From Lichenibacterium dinghuense (GTDB lineage: Bacteria > Pseudomonadota > Alphaproteobacteria > Rhizobiales > Beijerinckiaceae): a stretch of DNA of 64,000 bases. How positions within the stretch are numbered: the stretch's first letter is position 1; each line of letters starts with the position of its first letter. Location: assembly GCF_021730615.1 (NCBI RefSeq), contig NZ_JAJLMN010000001.1, positions 2,294,501 through 2,358,500 on the forward strand, in the 5' to 3' direction. The notes under the pieces were generated by a model. That model had not been told where the DNA came from and did no database searches. It saw only the letters and a list, made by a program, of their open reading frames with translations. Shown here piece after piece: positions 7,931 to 18,997 of this stretch. Position numbers and translations under genes: made by a program.

Positions 7931-8176
7931 ATGCCCCGCTACTTCTTCAACCATGCCGGAGACGGCTACCCGCCCGACGACGAGGGTTTGGACCTCCCCG
8001 ATCTCAGGGCCGCCCGCATCGAGGCCACCTGTTTCGCGGCCGAGAGGCTTCGGGACCGGCCCCAATACGCCTGGGACGAGACGGATTTCAGGATCGAGGT
8101 CACGGACGGCGACGGCCTCCTCCTCTTCACCGTCACGGTGCTCGGGATCGATGCGCCGGCGGCGAGGGTCGGATGA
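7931..8176 (+). CDS. DUF6894-family small protein
   Basis: The 81-residue product begins MPRYFFN and has the family's acidic DDEGLDLPDLRAARIEA middle, then an FRIEVTDGDGLLLFTVTV beta hairpin. DUF6894 proteins are short, numerous in Methylobacterium and Bradyrhizobium, and of unknown function. The stop codon overlaps the start of the Crp/Fnr gene (ATGA), so the two are translationally coupled. A second, broken copy lies on the other side of the regulator at 8978-9287. Confidence 0.75.
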   Translation: MPRYFFNHAGDGYPPDDEGLDLPDLRAARIEATCFAAERLRDRPQYAWDETDFRIEVTDGDGLLLFTVTVLGIDAPAARVG

Positions 8177-8922
8177 TCGCCAGCCCGTTCATCCGCAAGC
8201 TCGAACACTTCGCACTGCTGTCGACCGAGGACCGGCGCAGGATCGAGGCTCTCATCGGGCGCGCGACATTCCTCGCCCCGCACGAACACTTCGTCCGGCC
8301 CGGCGACGATCCGCGATCGGTCCACATCCTGCTGGATGGCTGGGCGTGCCGCTACAAGACGCTGCCGGATGGACGACGCCAGATCGTCTCCCTGTTCCTG
8401 CCCGGCGACATGTGCGACCCCTACGTGTTCCTCCTCGACGCGGTGGACTATGCCATCGGCGCGCTCACGCCGTGCACGGTGGCGAAGGTGCCGGCCAGGA
8501 GCATCCGCGAACTGACGGCGGACAGGCCCCACATCGCCGAGGCGCTCTGGTGGCAGACGCTGGTGGAGTTGGACCTGCAGCGCGAGAAGATCGTCAGCCT
8601 CGGCCGGCGCAACGCGAAGGAGCGCATCGCGCACCTCTTCTGCGAGGTGCTGGCGCGCCTCGCCGCCGTGGGTTGGTCGAACGGGACGGACTGCGATTGG
8701 CCGCTCACGCAGGCCGACCTCGCCGACATCACGGGCCTGTCGACCGTCCACGTCAACCGGAGCCTGCAGGAGATGCGCAACGACGGCCTCATCGAACTGC
8801 ATAACCGGCACCTGGTGGTCCGCGATCACGGGGGGCTGCGCGAGACCGCCATGTTCGACACCATCCACCTCCACGGCTTGGCGGCGGAGACGCCGCGCAC
8901 GCCCACGACGGAGCCCGGCTGA
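8173..8922 (+). CDS. Crp/Fnr-family transcriptional regulator
   Basis: The 249-residue product has an N-terminal cyclic-nucleotide-binding-like jelly roll (residues 10-130: PGDDPRSVHILLDGWACRYK, IVSLFLPGDMCD). This is followed by the dimerisation helix and a C-terminal winged helix with LTQADLADITGLSTVHVNRSLQEMRNDGLI. The canonical Fnr iron-sulfur cysteine cluster is absent from the N-terminus, and cAMP contacts are not evident, so the signal is unknown. This subgroup is abundant in Methylobacterium. Translation is coupled to the upstream DUF6894 gene. Confidence 0.9.
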   Translation: MIASPFIRKLEHFALLSTEDRRRIEALIGRATFLAPHEHFVRPGDDPRSVHILLDGWACRYKTLPDGRRQIVSLFLPGDMCDPYVFLLDAVDYAIGALTPCTVAKVPARSIRELTADRPHIAEALWWQTLVELDLQREKIVSLGRRNAKERIAHLFCEVLARLAAVGWSNGTDCDWPLTQADLADITGLSTVHVNRSLQEMRNDGLIELHNRHLVVRDHGGLRETAMFDTIHLHGLAAETPRTPTTEPG

Positions 8923-8977
8923 GCGCTCACCGTCTTCTCGACGCGCGCTGGACGATCCATCTGATCGGAGACATGCC

Positions 8978-9287
8978 ATGCCCCGCTACTTCTTCCACCG
9001 CACGGACGGCGGGTTCAGCCCCGACACCGAGGGGACCGATCTGCCGGTGCCACGATGCAGGAGCGCCCCAACGATGTCTGGGACGGGCGGGACCTCCGCG
9101 TCGAGGTGACGGACGACGGCGGCCGGCTCCTGTGCACCGTCGTGGTGATCGGGATCGATGGGGGAGCGGCGCGAGATGCGCCGTCGAGATCGCGCGAGAG
9201 CCGGACGCGGAGCTTGAGCGTGCGTGGCAACGCATCCTGCCGACCATCGAGACCCCGCTGACCCTGTTTGAGGGCGAGCTGTCGTGA
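8978..9287 (+). pseudogene. broken second DUF6894 gene
   Basis: ATG 8978 starts MPRYFFHRTDGGFSPDTEGTDLP. The family's middle helix is then missing and the frame shifts, after which the C-terminal part DVWDGRDLRVEVTDDGGRLLCTVVVIGID continues in the 9055 frame. A roughly 25-codon internal deletion explains this. A third short frame after 9170 (EIAREPDAELERAWQRILP) looks protein-like but its origin is unclear. Confidence 0.6.
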
Positions 9288-9528
9288 TCGACATCACCTC
9301 AGAATAAAGCGAACAGGCAGGAGGTGGATTGATCTGTGATAACAGCGCGCATTCCGTATGAGCTCAATGCGATCAAGCCGCAACTCTGAGTTATTTATAT
9401 CATGTTTCAATTTACAAGGATGAAAAACTAAATTTACGTTCGTTGAGTATCGACTTAATCTATGTCAAGAGTGGGTTGGTTCAGCCATGTGAAGGATTTG
9501 ACACGGTTATCCTTTCTGGAAGCGTTTC

Positions 9529-9804
9529 ATGCCTTCTCAAAAGCCCGCCTCAAGGCGCCATTTCACCCCTGCCGCTAGGGCGCTCGCCATCGAAGCGAGA
9601 CGACGCAAGCAGGAAACGGCACTGCCGAAAGGCACTCCGGAAGTCTTTGTGGTTCGCGATGACGATCCCATTCGCGGCTACGGGTGGGAGATCCGCCGCT
9701 TCGGCGCCGTAGTGCTCGACAAGGGCTTGGCGATCTACTCGACGACGCAAGCCGCTCGGTCAGCAGGGGAGATGGCCTTGTCGGCCCGGACCGTCGAGGC
9801 GTGA
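9529..9804 (+). CDS. hypothetical protein
   Basis: The 91-residue product starts MPSQKPASRRHFTPAARALAIEARRRKQETALP and continues with GYGWEIRRFGAVVLDKGLAIYSTTQAARSAGEMAL, a beta-hairpin and helix layout similar to small conserved orphan proteins. It is preceded by an unusually AT-rich 240-bp leader (9288-9528), which suggests acquired DNA or a strong promoter. No function is assigned. Confidence 0.5.
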   Translation: MPSQKPASRRHFTPAARALAIEARRRKQETALPKGTPEVFVVRDDDPIRGYGWEIRRFGAVVLDKGLAIYSTTQAARSAGEMALSARTVEA

Positions 9805-9952
9805 CGTCCGGCAAGCTTCCACCAATTCGGGAACCACAAACGCCCCCGGCATCGCAGCCCGCCCGCATCCTCACCCGCCAGGAGGCACGCTATCAACTCG
9901 TCCGTCTCTGCGAAGTCGTGCTTTGGAGCATGGCTCGGCGGAGAATGCACTG

Positions 9953-10036
9953 ATGTGGCCTGGGTCGGTCTCGCCCCAGCGCGAAACGATGTACGAGCTG
10001 TTTCGCAAGCTCGGCGACGAGCAAGAGGCCGTGTGC
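9953..10036 (+). pseudogene. 5' end of a small gene interrupted by IS5-like element A
   Basis: The reading frame MWPGSVSPQRETMYELFRKLGDEQEAVCLA (given here in pieces: start at 9953, internal Met at 9989) runs directly into the CTAG target duplication of element A at 10037. On the far side of the element only 21 bp remain before the IS3-family element, so the rest of the gene is not in place. It is probably an orphan gene lost to transposition. Confidence 0.4.
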
Positions 10037-10040
10037 CTAG

Positions 10041-11414
10041 CAGGTCGCTGAAAAAGGTCGACGTTCAGCCCCTGAGCTTCATCCGGCGTCGTTTTTGGCG
10101 GGTGGACGATGGAAAGCGTGAGGGTCGGTCTTTTTGCTGTCCGCTCCTTTGCCGCCGCGACGGGGCTGGCGCTCGTCGCGACGGGACAGGGCCCCATGTC
10201 ACGCCACCTCACGCCACCGCTGGTTCGGCCAGCAGCTTTGGCAGGCGTATGAGGTTGCAGGCCGCGGCCGAGACGGCGAAGGCCATGTCGACCCGCTCGC
10301 GGCCGCGCATCCGGATGCGGCGCAGCAGCCCGAACTCCTTGCCCCAGCCGAACCCCTCCTCGATGCGCTTGCGGATGCGCTGGCTCACGGCGTAGCCGGG
10401 GTGACGCGTCGTGCGCCCGTCGACGGCCGAGCGGCGCTTGGCCGTGTTGCGGGCGATGTGCGGCGTGACGTTCATGCTCCGCAGCTCGTTGACGAAGTCC
10501 TCGGCGTCATACCCTTGTCGGCCCCGAGCGTGATGCGGCCCGGCCGATCGGCGCGTTTCTCGATCATGGCGAGGGCCGCGGTGCGCTCGGCGTGGCCGTT
10601 GGCCTCGGTCACGCAGCCGTCCACGATCAGCCCATGGCGGTTCTCCATCAGCGCATGCCCCATGAAGCACAGCCGGCTTCCCGGCCCCGTCCCTTGCGGT
10701 AAAGCCGCGCCTCGGGATCCGTGACGCTCCGATGCGTGTCGTTGCTCAGGCGCTCCCCGTGGAAGTCCGCCTCGGCATTGCGTCCACCGCGTCCACCGCG
10801 CCCGCCCGCGGGCGGCTCGGCAGAAGCGGGCGGGTTCGGCGGCGTGTCGCCGTGCCTGGGCCTGAAGCTCTTCATCGAGGCCCAGGCCTGGATCAGCGTG
10901 CCGTCCACGCTGAAGTGGTCCTGCGACAGCAGCCGCTTCACCCGCGGGATGGCCAGCACCGCACTCAGGAACGCCGCCGCCACGCTGCCGTCGAGCAGGC
11001 GGTCGCGGTTCTTGGAGAAGGTCGAGGCGTCCCACACGGGATCGTCGATGCCCAAGCCCACGAACCAGCGGAACAGAAGGTTGAAGTCGAGCTGCTCCAT
11101 CAGCTGGCGCTCGGACCGCACCGAATAGAAGACCTGCAGCAGCATCGCCCGCAGCAGCTGCTCGGGCGGGATCGAGGGACGGCCGATCTCCGAGTAGATC
11201 TCGCCGAAGCGCCCGTCGAGCGACGCCAGAGCTTCGTTCACCAAAGCCCGGATCGTACGCAGGGGATGATCCGAACGGACCCGCTGCTCCAGGTCCACGT
11301 AGGAAAACAGCGAGCCGCTCCGGCTGTCCTGTCCGCGCACTCGATACTCCCCCCATGAGCAAGGCGGAGTGAATCACGAACTGGCCAGACCCCGAAGCCT
11401 TTTTCAGCGGCCTG
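10041..11414 (-). mobile_element. IS5-like element A, complete ends, inactive transposase
   Basis: Terminal inverted repeats are CAGGTCGCTGAAAAAGG (10041-10057) and its near-complement ending at 11414 (one mismatch). A CTAG direct repeat flanks the element at 10037-10040 and 11415-11418. The size is 1374 bp, typical for IS5-superfamily elements. The element interrupts the small frame that ends at 10036. Confidence 0.85.
10209..11340 (-). pseudogene. IS5-like transposase of element A, two frameshifts
   Basis: The product is spread over three frames. The N-terminal part (start 11340) runs from LFSYVDLEQRVRSDHPLR through SVDGTLIQAWASMKS, which supplies the first catalytic Asp. A lost base near 10680 moves the frame to LCFMGHALMENRHGLIVDG. 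A second lost base near 10515 (ADKG then YDAEDFVNEL) moves it again to the C-terminal part with RIEEGFGWGKEFG, containing the DDE glutamate. Two separate shifts argue for decay rather than programmed frameshifting. Confidence 0.8.
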
Positions 11415-11489
11415 CTAGAAATCGGGGGGTGTCCGTATGTGAACCGCGCCGGGTTTCCCGGAGGCTCCTGATCTTGCGAGAGTGGAGCC

Positions 11490-11812
11490 ATGACGAAGCG
11501 CACACCCCCCTTTTCCCCCGAGGTCCGCGAGCGTGCGGTCCGGATGGTGCAGGAGCACCAGGGCGAGCATAGCTCGCGGCACGCGGCCATCCGGTCGATC
11601 GCGTCCAAGATTGGCTGTTTGGGGGAAACCCTGCGCAACTGGATCGAGGAAACCGAGAACAGCAAAGGTGCGAGGCTCGGCCCTGCATCGGACGAACGCG
11701 AGCGCATCAAAGCGCTGGAGCGCGAAGTCCGCGAGCTGCGTCAGGCGAACGAGATCCTGCGCAAAGCGAGCGCCTATTTTGCCATGGCGGAGCTCGACCG
11801 CCGCTCACGGAC

Positions 11813-11816
<4 letters not shown>
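11490..11816 (+). CDS. IS3-family OrfA (helix-turn-helix subunit)
   Basis: The 108-residue protein starts [20 protein letters not shown]. It has an HTH ([19 protein letters not shown]) that binds the element ends, and a C-terminal leucine-zipper coiled coil ([19 protein letters not shown]), the standard OrfA layout. Its stop overlaps the orfB start (ATGA at 11813), where IS3 elements normally make the OrfAB fusion by -1 frameshifting. It is intact, but a functional OrfAB is impossible because orfB is broken. Confidence 0.85.
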
Positions 11817-12734
<918 letters not shown>

Positions 12735-12778
12735 CGTCCAAGCCAACCAGCCTCCGAGAAACCCGGCGCGGTTCAATG

Positions 12779-13164
12779 CCGCAGCATCGGGTAAAGCTGG
12801 TCCCAGATCGCATGCCACGTGCCGTCAGCCTGAAACTTGCGGAAGATGTTGTACACCGTCGAACGCGGAGGAAAGCCATCCCGCGGCAGATAGCGCCACG
12901 GGCAGCCGGTTCGCAGCAGAAACAGGAGCGCGTTCATCGCCGACCGCATGTCGGTCTTGCGGGGCCTGCCACCCGGAGTGGCATCCGGGATCAGCGGCCC
13001 CAGCACGGCCCACTCCGCATCCGTGACATCGCTCGGAAAGCCGCCACCCAGGCGCTTGTAGGTTTTTCGTTGCTCGTCGGTCCACATGGTGATCCTGCCC
13101 GCTCGCTCGCCGGCTCTGAATCACACAACCAGGACGACGTCATCCATCCTTTTGGGTCAGGCTC
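12779..13164 (-). mobile_element. truncated IS5-like element B (second copy at 45405)
   Basis: This segment is almost identical to 45970-46350, the promoter-proximal half of element B. It retains the terminal repeat read as GAGCCTGACCCAAAAGG on the minus strand (ends 13164). The transposase frame from 13087 (MWTDEQRKTYKRLGGGFP) breaks off after about 103 residues and is closed by a stop supplied by the IS3 end. It differs from the intact copy by at least one residue (Lys for Arg in KTYKRL), so it is a diverged older insertion. Confidence 0.85.
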
Positions 13165-13197
13165 TGAGCCCGTCCCGTTCGCTTCTCCACCTCGGCA

Positions 13198-14751
<1,554 letters not shown>

Positions 14752-14805
14752 GGCGTCACCTCGATCAGGAGGGCGGGAGCCGGGACGTGCGCCCGTTTCG
14801 ATCGA

Positions 14806-14856
14806 CCGACGTCGACGATGAGCCGTCGACGTCGGGGCACGCCGCACGCGTGCGGC
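14806..14856 (-). promoter_or_regulatory. two strong intercistronic stem-loops
   Basis: CCGACGTCGACG (14806-14817) and CGTCGACGTCGG (14824-14835) form a perfect 12-bp stem with a 6-nt loop. Beside it, GCCGCACGCGTGCGGC (14841-14856) is a perfect 16-bp palindrome. They lie between the binding-protein gene (ends 14923) and the ATPase gene (starts 14751). Such hairpins commonly stabilise the binding-protein message and lower expression of the following gene; no U-tract follows, so simple termination is less likely. Confidence 0.6.
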
Positions 14857-14922
14857 CTGCCGTCTCGTCTGTCAGCGGGGACGTGGATCGGCCGCCGGCG
14901 TCGTCCGGGACGGACGCGGCCG

Positions 14923-15856
14923 TCACTGCCCGGCGGTGAACTTGTCGACGTTCGCGGCGTCGACGATGTCGACGCCCGTGTCGATGACCGGCGGGATCTT
15001 CTCCCCCTTGGACAGCTTGTCGAGCGCCTCGATCGAGTCCGCCCCCATGGCGAGCGGCCTCTGGCCCACCAGCGTCGTGGCATAGCCGTCCTTGAGGAGC
15101 TTGATCTGCGTCGGCAGGGTGTCGAAGGACACGATCACGAACTTCCCGCTCTTGAGGTCAGCGGCCTTGTTCTTCAGCGCCCGCATGTAGGCTTCGGGAG
15201 CGAACATGGGCCAGCCGCCCGCGAAGTAGATGCCGTCGATGTTGGGGTTCTTCGCCAGGATGTCCTGGATGATCTGCACCGCGGTGTTGGAATCGTCGTT
15301 GCAAGCGAAGGGCGAGCCCGACACCTCCTTGAAGCTGTCATTCAGCTTGGACCTGAAGCCCTTGATGCGGTCGTTGAGGTTCTGGGCCGACAAGCCGCCC
15401 GTCAGCACCGCGTAGGTGCCGCCCTTGGGCATGGCCTTGACGAAGGCTTCGCCCGCGGAGGCGCCGCCCGCCTCGTTGTTGGTGCCGATGAAGGCGATGC
15501 GCTTGGACTTGGGCGCGTCGGAGTCGAAGGTGACCACGGGGATGCCCTTGGCCTCCGCGGCCGAGATCACGTTGGCGATGGAATCGGGATTGTTCGGGGC
15601 CACCGAGATGCCGGCGACCTTCTTCGTGATGAGGTCGCGGATGATCTGGGTCTGCGCGGCATCGTCGAGTTGGGCCGGTGAACAGACAGGTGGCGCCGAG
15701 CTTCGCCGCCTCTTCCTTGCAGCCCTTCTCGGCATCCGCGTAGAAGGGCACGCCGAGCGCCTTGGGCACCAGGGCGAAGACCTTGTCGGCGGCGCGGGCC
15801 GGGCCGGCGGAGGCCAGCGCGGCGAGGGCCGCGGCCGTCAGAACGATACGCTTCAT
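14923..15856 (-). pseudogene. sugar ABC transporter periplasmic binding protein, frameshifted
   Basis: MKRIVLTAAALAALASAGPARA is the signal peptide, and VFALVPKALGVPFYADAEKGCKEEAAKLGATCLFTGP follows in the first frame. The protein then continues in another frame as QLDDAAQTQIIRDLITKKVAGISVAPNNPDS to the natural end (KFTAGQ). This is a type-1 periplasmic binding protein of the ribose/xylose class, about 310 residues when joined. A single missing base near 15675 explains the break; it may be a true mutation or an assembly error. Neighbours on both sides are intact. Confidence 0.8.
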
Positions 15857-15899
15857 GTGCATCTTCTCCCGATGTCGTTGATGATGGTGTGTCCGGGCC

Positions 15900-16901
15900 T
15901 CACCGCTTCTTCCAGACGCCCTTGCGGAGCTGGTCGATGAAGACGGCGAAGACGATGACGGAGCCGACGAAGACGCCCTGCCAGTAGGCGTCCGTGCCGA
16001 GCAGGACGAGGCCGTTGCGCAGCACCTCCAGGATCACGGTGCCGACGAAGACGCCGAGGATCGTGCCCTCGCCGCCCGTGAGCGCGGTGCCCCCGATCAC
16101 CGCCGCCGCGATGACGCTGAGCTCCTTGCCGAGCCCCTGGTTCGAGATGGCGGAGGACAGGTAGGAGACCTCGACGATGCCGGCGAGGCCCGCCGACACG
16201 GCCGAGATGACGTAGACGCTGATCTTGAGGCGGTCGACGTCGAGGCCGGTCAGCCGCGCCGCGCGCTCGTTGCCGCCGACCGCGTAGAGCTGGCGCCCGT
16301 AGACCGAGCGGGTCAGCACGACGCCGAACAGCACGGAGAGCAGCACGAACAGGATGAAGGGGTTCGGCAGGCCGAAGCTGTCCCCGCCCCCGAGCGCGAA
16401 GAACCAGTCGCCGTCCGGCCGGAAGCCGTCGATCGCCTTGCCGCGCGTGACGACGAGCGCCAGAGCCCGGGCGATGCTCATGGTGGCGAGCGTCGGCACG
16501 AAGGGCGGCATGCGGAGCTTGGTGACACAGAAGCCGTTGAACAGGCCGACCGCGGCCGCGACCAGCAGGGCCAGCGCGCAGGCCACGACGACCGGGAAGC
16601 CCGCCGCCATCATGGCGGCGGACGACACGGCCGCGAGGCCCCACACGCTGCCGACCGACAGGTCGATGCCCCCGGTGATCATCACCAGCGCCTGACCCAG
16701 CACGACGACGCCCACGAAGGAGAAGTTCCGGGCGTCGTTGAGCAGGTTGTCGACGCTGGCGAAGTCCGGCGCGAAGAGCGAGATCGCGACCATCATGATC
16801 AGCAGCGCGCCGATGATGCCGGTCTCGCGCGACCTGAGGACGCGGGCACCGAGGCCGGGGCGGACGGACACGTCCGCCGGTGTCGTGGTCAGGCCGCTCA
16901 T
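15900..16901 (-). CDS. sugar ABC transporter permease (CUT2, RbsC type), second of two
   Basis: The 333-residue product has eight to ten hydrophobic segments and the CUT2 permease signatures GGIDLSVGSVWGL (residues near 80) and VYGRQLYAVGGNERAARLTGL in the cytoplasmic coupling loop. It forms the membrane channel for the binding protein encoded 43 bp downstream. It is preceded by the first binding-protein gene (43 bp). Confidence 0.92.
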   Translation of the reverse strand: MSGLTTTPADVSVRPGLGARVLRSRETGIIGALLIMMVAISLFAPDFASVDNLLNDARNFSFVGVVVLGQALVMITGGIDLSVGSVWGLAAVSSAAMMAAGFPVVVACALALLVAAAVGLFNGFCVTKLRMPPFVPTLATMSIARALALVVTRGKAIDGFRPDGDWFFALGGGDSFGLPNPFILFVLLSVLFGVVLTRSVYGRQLYAVGGNERAARLTGLDVDRLKISVYVISAVSAGLAGIVEVSYLSSAISNQGLGKELSVIAAAVIGGTALTGGEGTILGVFVGTVILEVLRNGLVLLGTDAYWQGVFVGSVIVFAVFIDQLRKGVWKKR

Positions 16902-16944
16902 CGTGATCGCTTCCTCGCAGATGTCCGGGGGTCGGCGCGCTGGC

Positions 16945-17916
16945 TCAGAACTGCTGCTTCGCGTACATCTCCTTGGCGTTCTGCCGGTCGATGATCTGCG
17001 TCGGCACGGTGACGTTGCGCGGCACCTCCGTGGCGCAGTCGATCAAGATCTTCTTGGCGAGTTCCAGCGCCTCGGCGGCCCCGGTGGGGTAGATGAAGGT
17101 CGCGGCCCACTCGCCATCCGCCACGGACCGAATGCCGCCCGAAGGGCCGGGGAGGCCGTCCGTGCCGATGATCTTGATCTCGCCGGCCTTGCCGGCCTGC
17201 TTGGCCGCGATGTAGGCGCCCGCCGCGGCGAGGTCGTTCGACGTGTAGACGAGCTTGATGTCCGGGTGGGCCTGGAGCATGGCGCCGAATACGGTGACGG
17301 CCTTGTCCTCCTGCCAGTCCACGGGCTGAACGGCCACGAGCTTGATCTTGGGGTTCTCGGCGATGCCCTCCTTGAAGCCTTCCAGCCGCTCGATGGCGGG
17401 GGAGGACGAGGGCAATCCTTCCAGGATCGCCGCCTCGCCCCCGTCCGGCATCAGCGTCTTGGCGGCATACTGGCCCGCCTCCTTGGCGATCTGCCGGTTG
17501 TCGCCCCCCACGAAGGCCGTGTAATCGTCGCCCACCGTCTTCCGGTCGAGCTCGATCACCGGGATGCCCTTCTTGAAGACGGCCGTCACGGCCGGCGTCA
17601 GCGGCGCGGACTCGAAAGGCGAGATCATCAGGAGGTCGACCTGCTTGGTGACGAAGTTCTCGACCTGGCTGACCTGCGTGTTCACGCTGGCCTGTCCATC
17701 CGCGATGGTGAGCTTGAACTTCGGATAGTTCTTCACCAGCCGCTCGAGCTCGTGGTTGACGTGCTCGCGATACGGCTCCTTGAAGTTCGCCTGGCTGAAG
17801 CCGATCACGTAGTCGTTGTTCGGCCCGCAATCCTTGTAGATCGGCTTGCCGTCCGCCGCCGCGGCGAGGGCCGTTCCGGCCAGCAGAGCCGTCAGCGCGA
17901 GGGTGGGTGTCTTCAT
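16945..17916 (-). CDS. sugar ABC transporter periplasmic binding protein, first of two
   Basis: The 323-residue protein has a signal peptide (MKTPTLALTALLAGTALAAAA) and a type-1 periplasmic binding fold: IGFSQANFKEPYREHVNHEL, then DLLMISPFESAPL, GIPVIELDR, IIGTDGLPGP. The FSQ/ELDRK/GTDG positions are where ribose- and galactose-type proteins contact the sugar. The insertion KDCGPNNDY plus a second Cys (IDCATEV) suggests a disulfide. The exact ligand cannot be read from sequence. It is third in the operon, 49 bp after its permease gene. Confidence 0.9.
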   Translation of the reverse strand: MKTPTLALTALLAGTALAAAADGKPIYKDCGPNNDYVIGFSQANFKEPYREHVNHELERLVKNYPKFKLTIADGQASVNTQVSQVENFVTKQVDLLMISPFESAPLTPAVTAVFKKGIPVIELDRKTVGDDYTAFVGGDNRQIAKEAGQYAAKTLMPDGGEAAILEGLPSSSPAIERLEGFKEGIAENPKIKLVAVQPVDWQEDKAVTVFGAMLQAHPDIKLVYTSNDLAAAGAYIAAKQAGKAGEIKIIGTDGLPGPSGGIRSVADGEWAATFIYPTGAAEALELAKKILIDCATEVPRNVTVPTQIIDRQNAKEMYAKQQF

Positions 17917-17965
17917 GGCATGTCCTCCCGTGAAGGCCGCCGGACTCTTCCGGTCGGCACGGTGT

Positions 17966-18997
17966 TCAACGGCTCCCGGAGCCGCGGTTGACGAAGGTCT
18001 GCAGAGCCGCCGCCAGCACGATGATGGCGCCGGTGGCGAGCAACTGCATCGCGGCCGAGACGTCGTTCAGCTCCAGGATGTTGGCGAGCGCGCCCAGCAT
18101 CACGGCTCCGGCGATGGTGCCGACCATCGAGCCGGCGCCGCCGAACAGGTCTGTGCCGCCGATCACCACGGCCGCGATGGCGTTGAGCTCGTAGCCGGTG
18201 CCGTCGTTGGGGCTGCCGAAGGAGAACTGCCCGGCGTGGACGATGCCGGCCACGGCCGCCATCAGCCCCGTGATGGCGTAGACCGAGATCCTCACGGCCT
18301 GGACCGGGATGCCGCTCAGCCGGGCTGCCTTCTCGTTGCCGCCGACCGCGAAGACGTAGCGGCCATAACGCGTGTTGTTGAGCACGAAGGTGGCGACGGC
18401 GGCGAGGAGGAGGAACACCAGCGTCGCCACGGGGAACACCCCGCCGATCCGCTCGCCCAGCACCGCGAAGCCGGCCGGCGCCTTGCCGGGCCCGTCGCCG
18501 TAGGAGATGTTGATGAAGCTGTTGCCGGACGCGATCAGCGACAGGCCGCGCGCCGCCTGCAGGCCCGCCAGCGTGACGATGAAGGCCTGGATGCGCGCTT
18601 TCGTCGAGATGAAGCCCTGCACGGCGCCGAAGACGAGGCCCGTGAGGAGCACCAGCGGCAGCGTGGTCCACAGGCCCCAGCCCTCGTTGACGAGGAGGTC
18701 CGCCGTCAGCACCGAGCACAGGCCCAGCACCGCGCCGACCGACAGGTCGATGCCGGCGGCGATGATCACGAAGGTCATGCCCAGCGCCAGGATGCCCGTC
18801 TCGGCGATGGAGCGGATGATGTTGGCGACGTTGTCGGTCTGCAGGAACAGGATGTGGCCGTGCCGCCGCGGCGAGAAGGCGACGCCGGCCGCGACCACGA
18901 TCACGAGCCCGAGCAGGCTCTGGAAGCGCACCAGATAGGCGAGCGGGCTCCGCCGGGGGCGGGCCGCGGGGGCAGCCGGGGCCGCGGTGGTGCTCAT
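17966..18997 (-). CDS. sugar ABC transporter permease (CUT2), first of two
   Basis: The 343-residue inner-membrane protein has a Pro/Ala-rich cytoplasmic start and then about nine membrane segments. It carries AAGIDLSVGAVLGL and RYGRYVFAVGGNEKAARLSGI, the CUT2 permease hallmarks. The ATG at 18997 overlaps the stop of the ATPase gene (ATGA), indicating coupled translation. It works with the ATPase encoded upstream and the binding protein encoded downstream as one complete transporter. Confidence 0.92.
   Translation of the reverse strand: MSTTAAPAAPAARPRRSPLAYLVRFQSLLGLVIVVAAGVAFSPRRHGHILFLQTDNVANIIRSIAETGILALGMTFVIIAAGIDLSVGAVLGLCSVLTADLLVNEGWGLWTTLPLVLLTGLVFGAVQGFISTKARIQAFIVTLAGLQAARGLSLIASGNSFINISYGDGPGKAPAGFAVLGERIGGVFPVATLVFLLLAAVATFVLNNTRYGRYVFAVGGNEKAARLSGIPVQAVRISVYAITGLMAAVAGIVHAGQFSFGSPNDGTGYELNAIAAVVIGGTDLFGGAGSMVGTIAGAVMLGALANILELNDVSAAMQLLATGAIIVLAAALQTFVNRGSGSR

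Noticed and set aside
9684-9953. Frame ending in RQEARYQLVRLCEVVLWSM
   Set aside because: The short stretch looks protein-like but the frame starts inside another gene and lacks a supported start; it may be an eroded gene.
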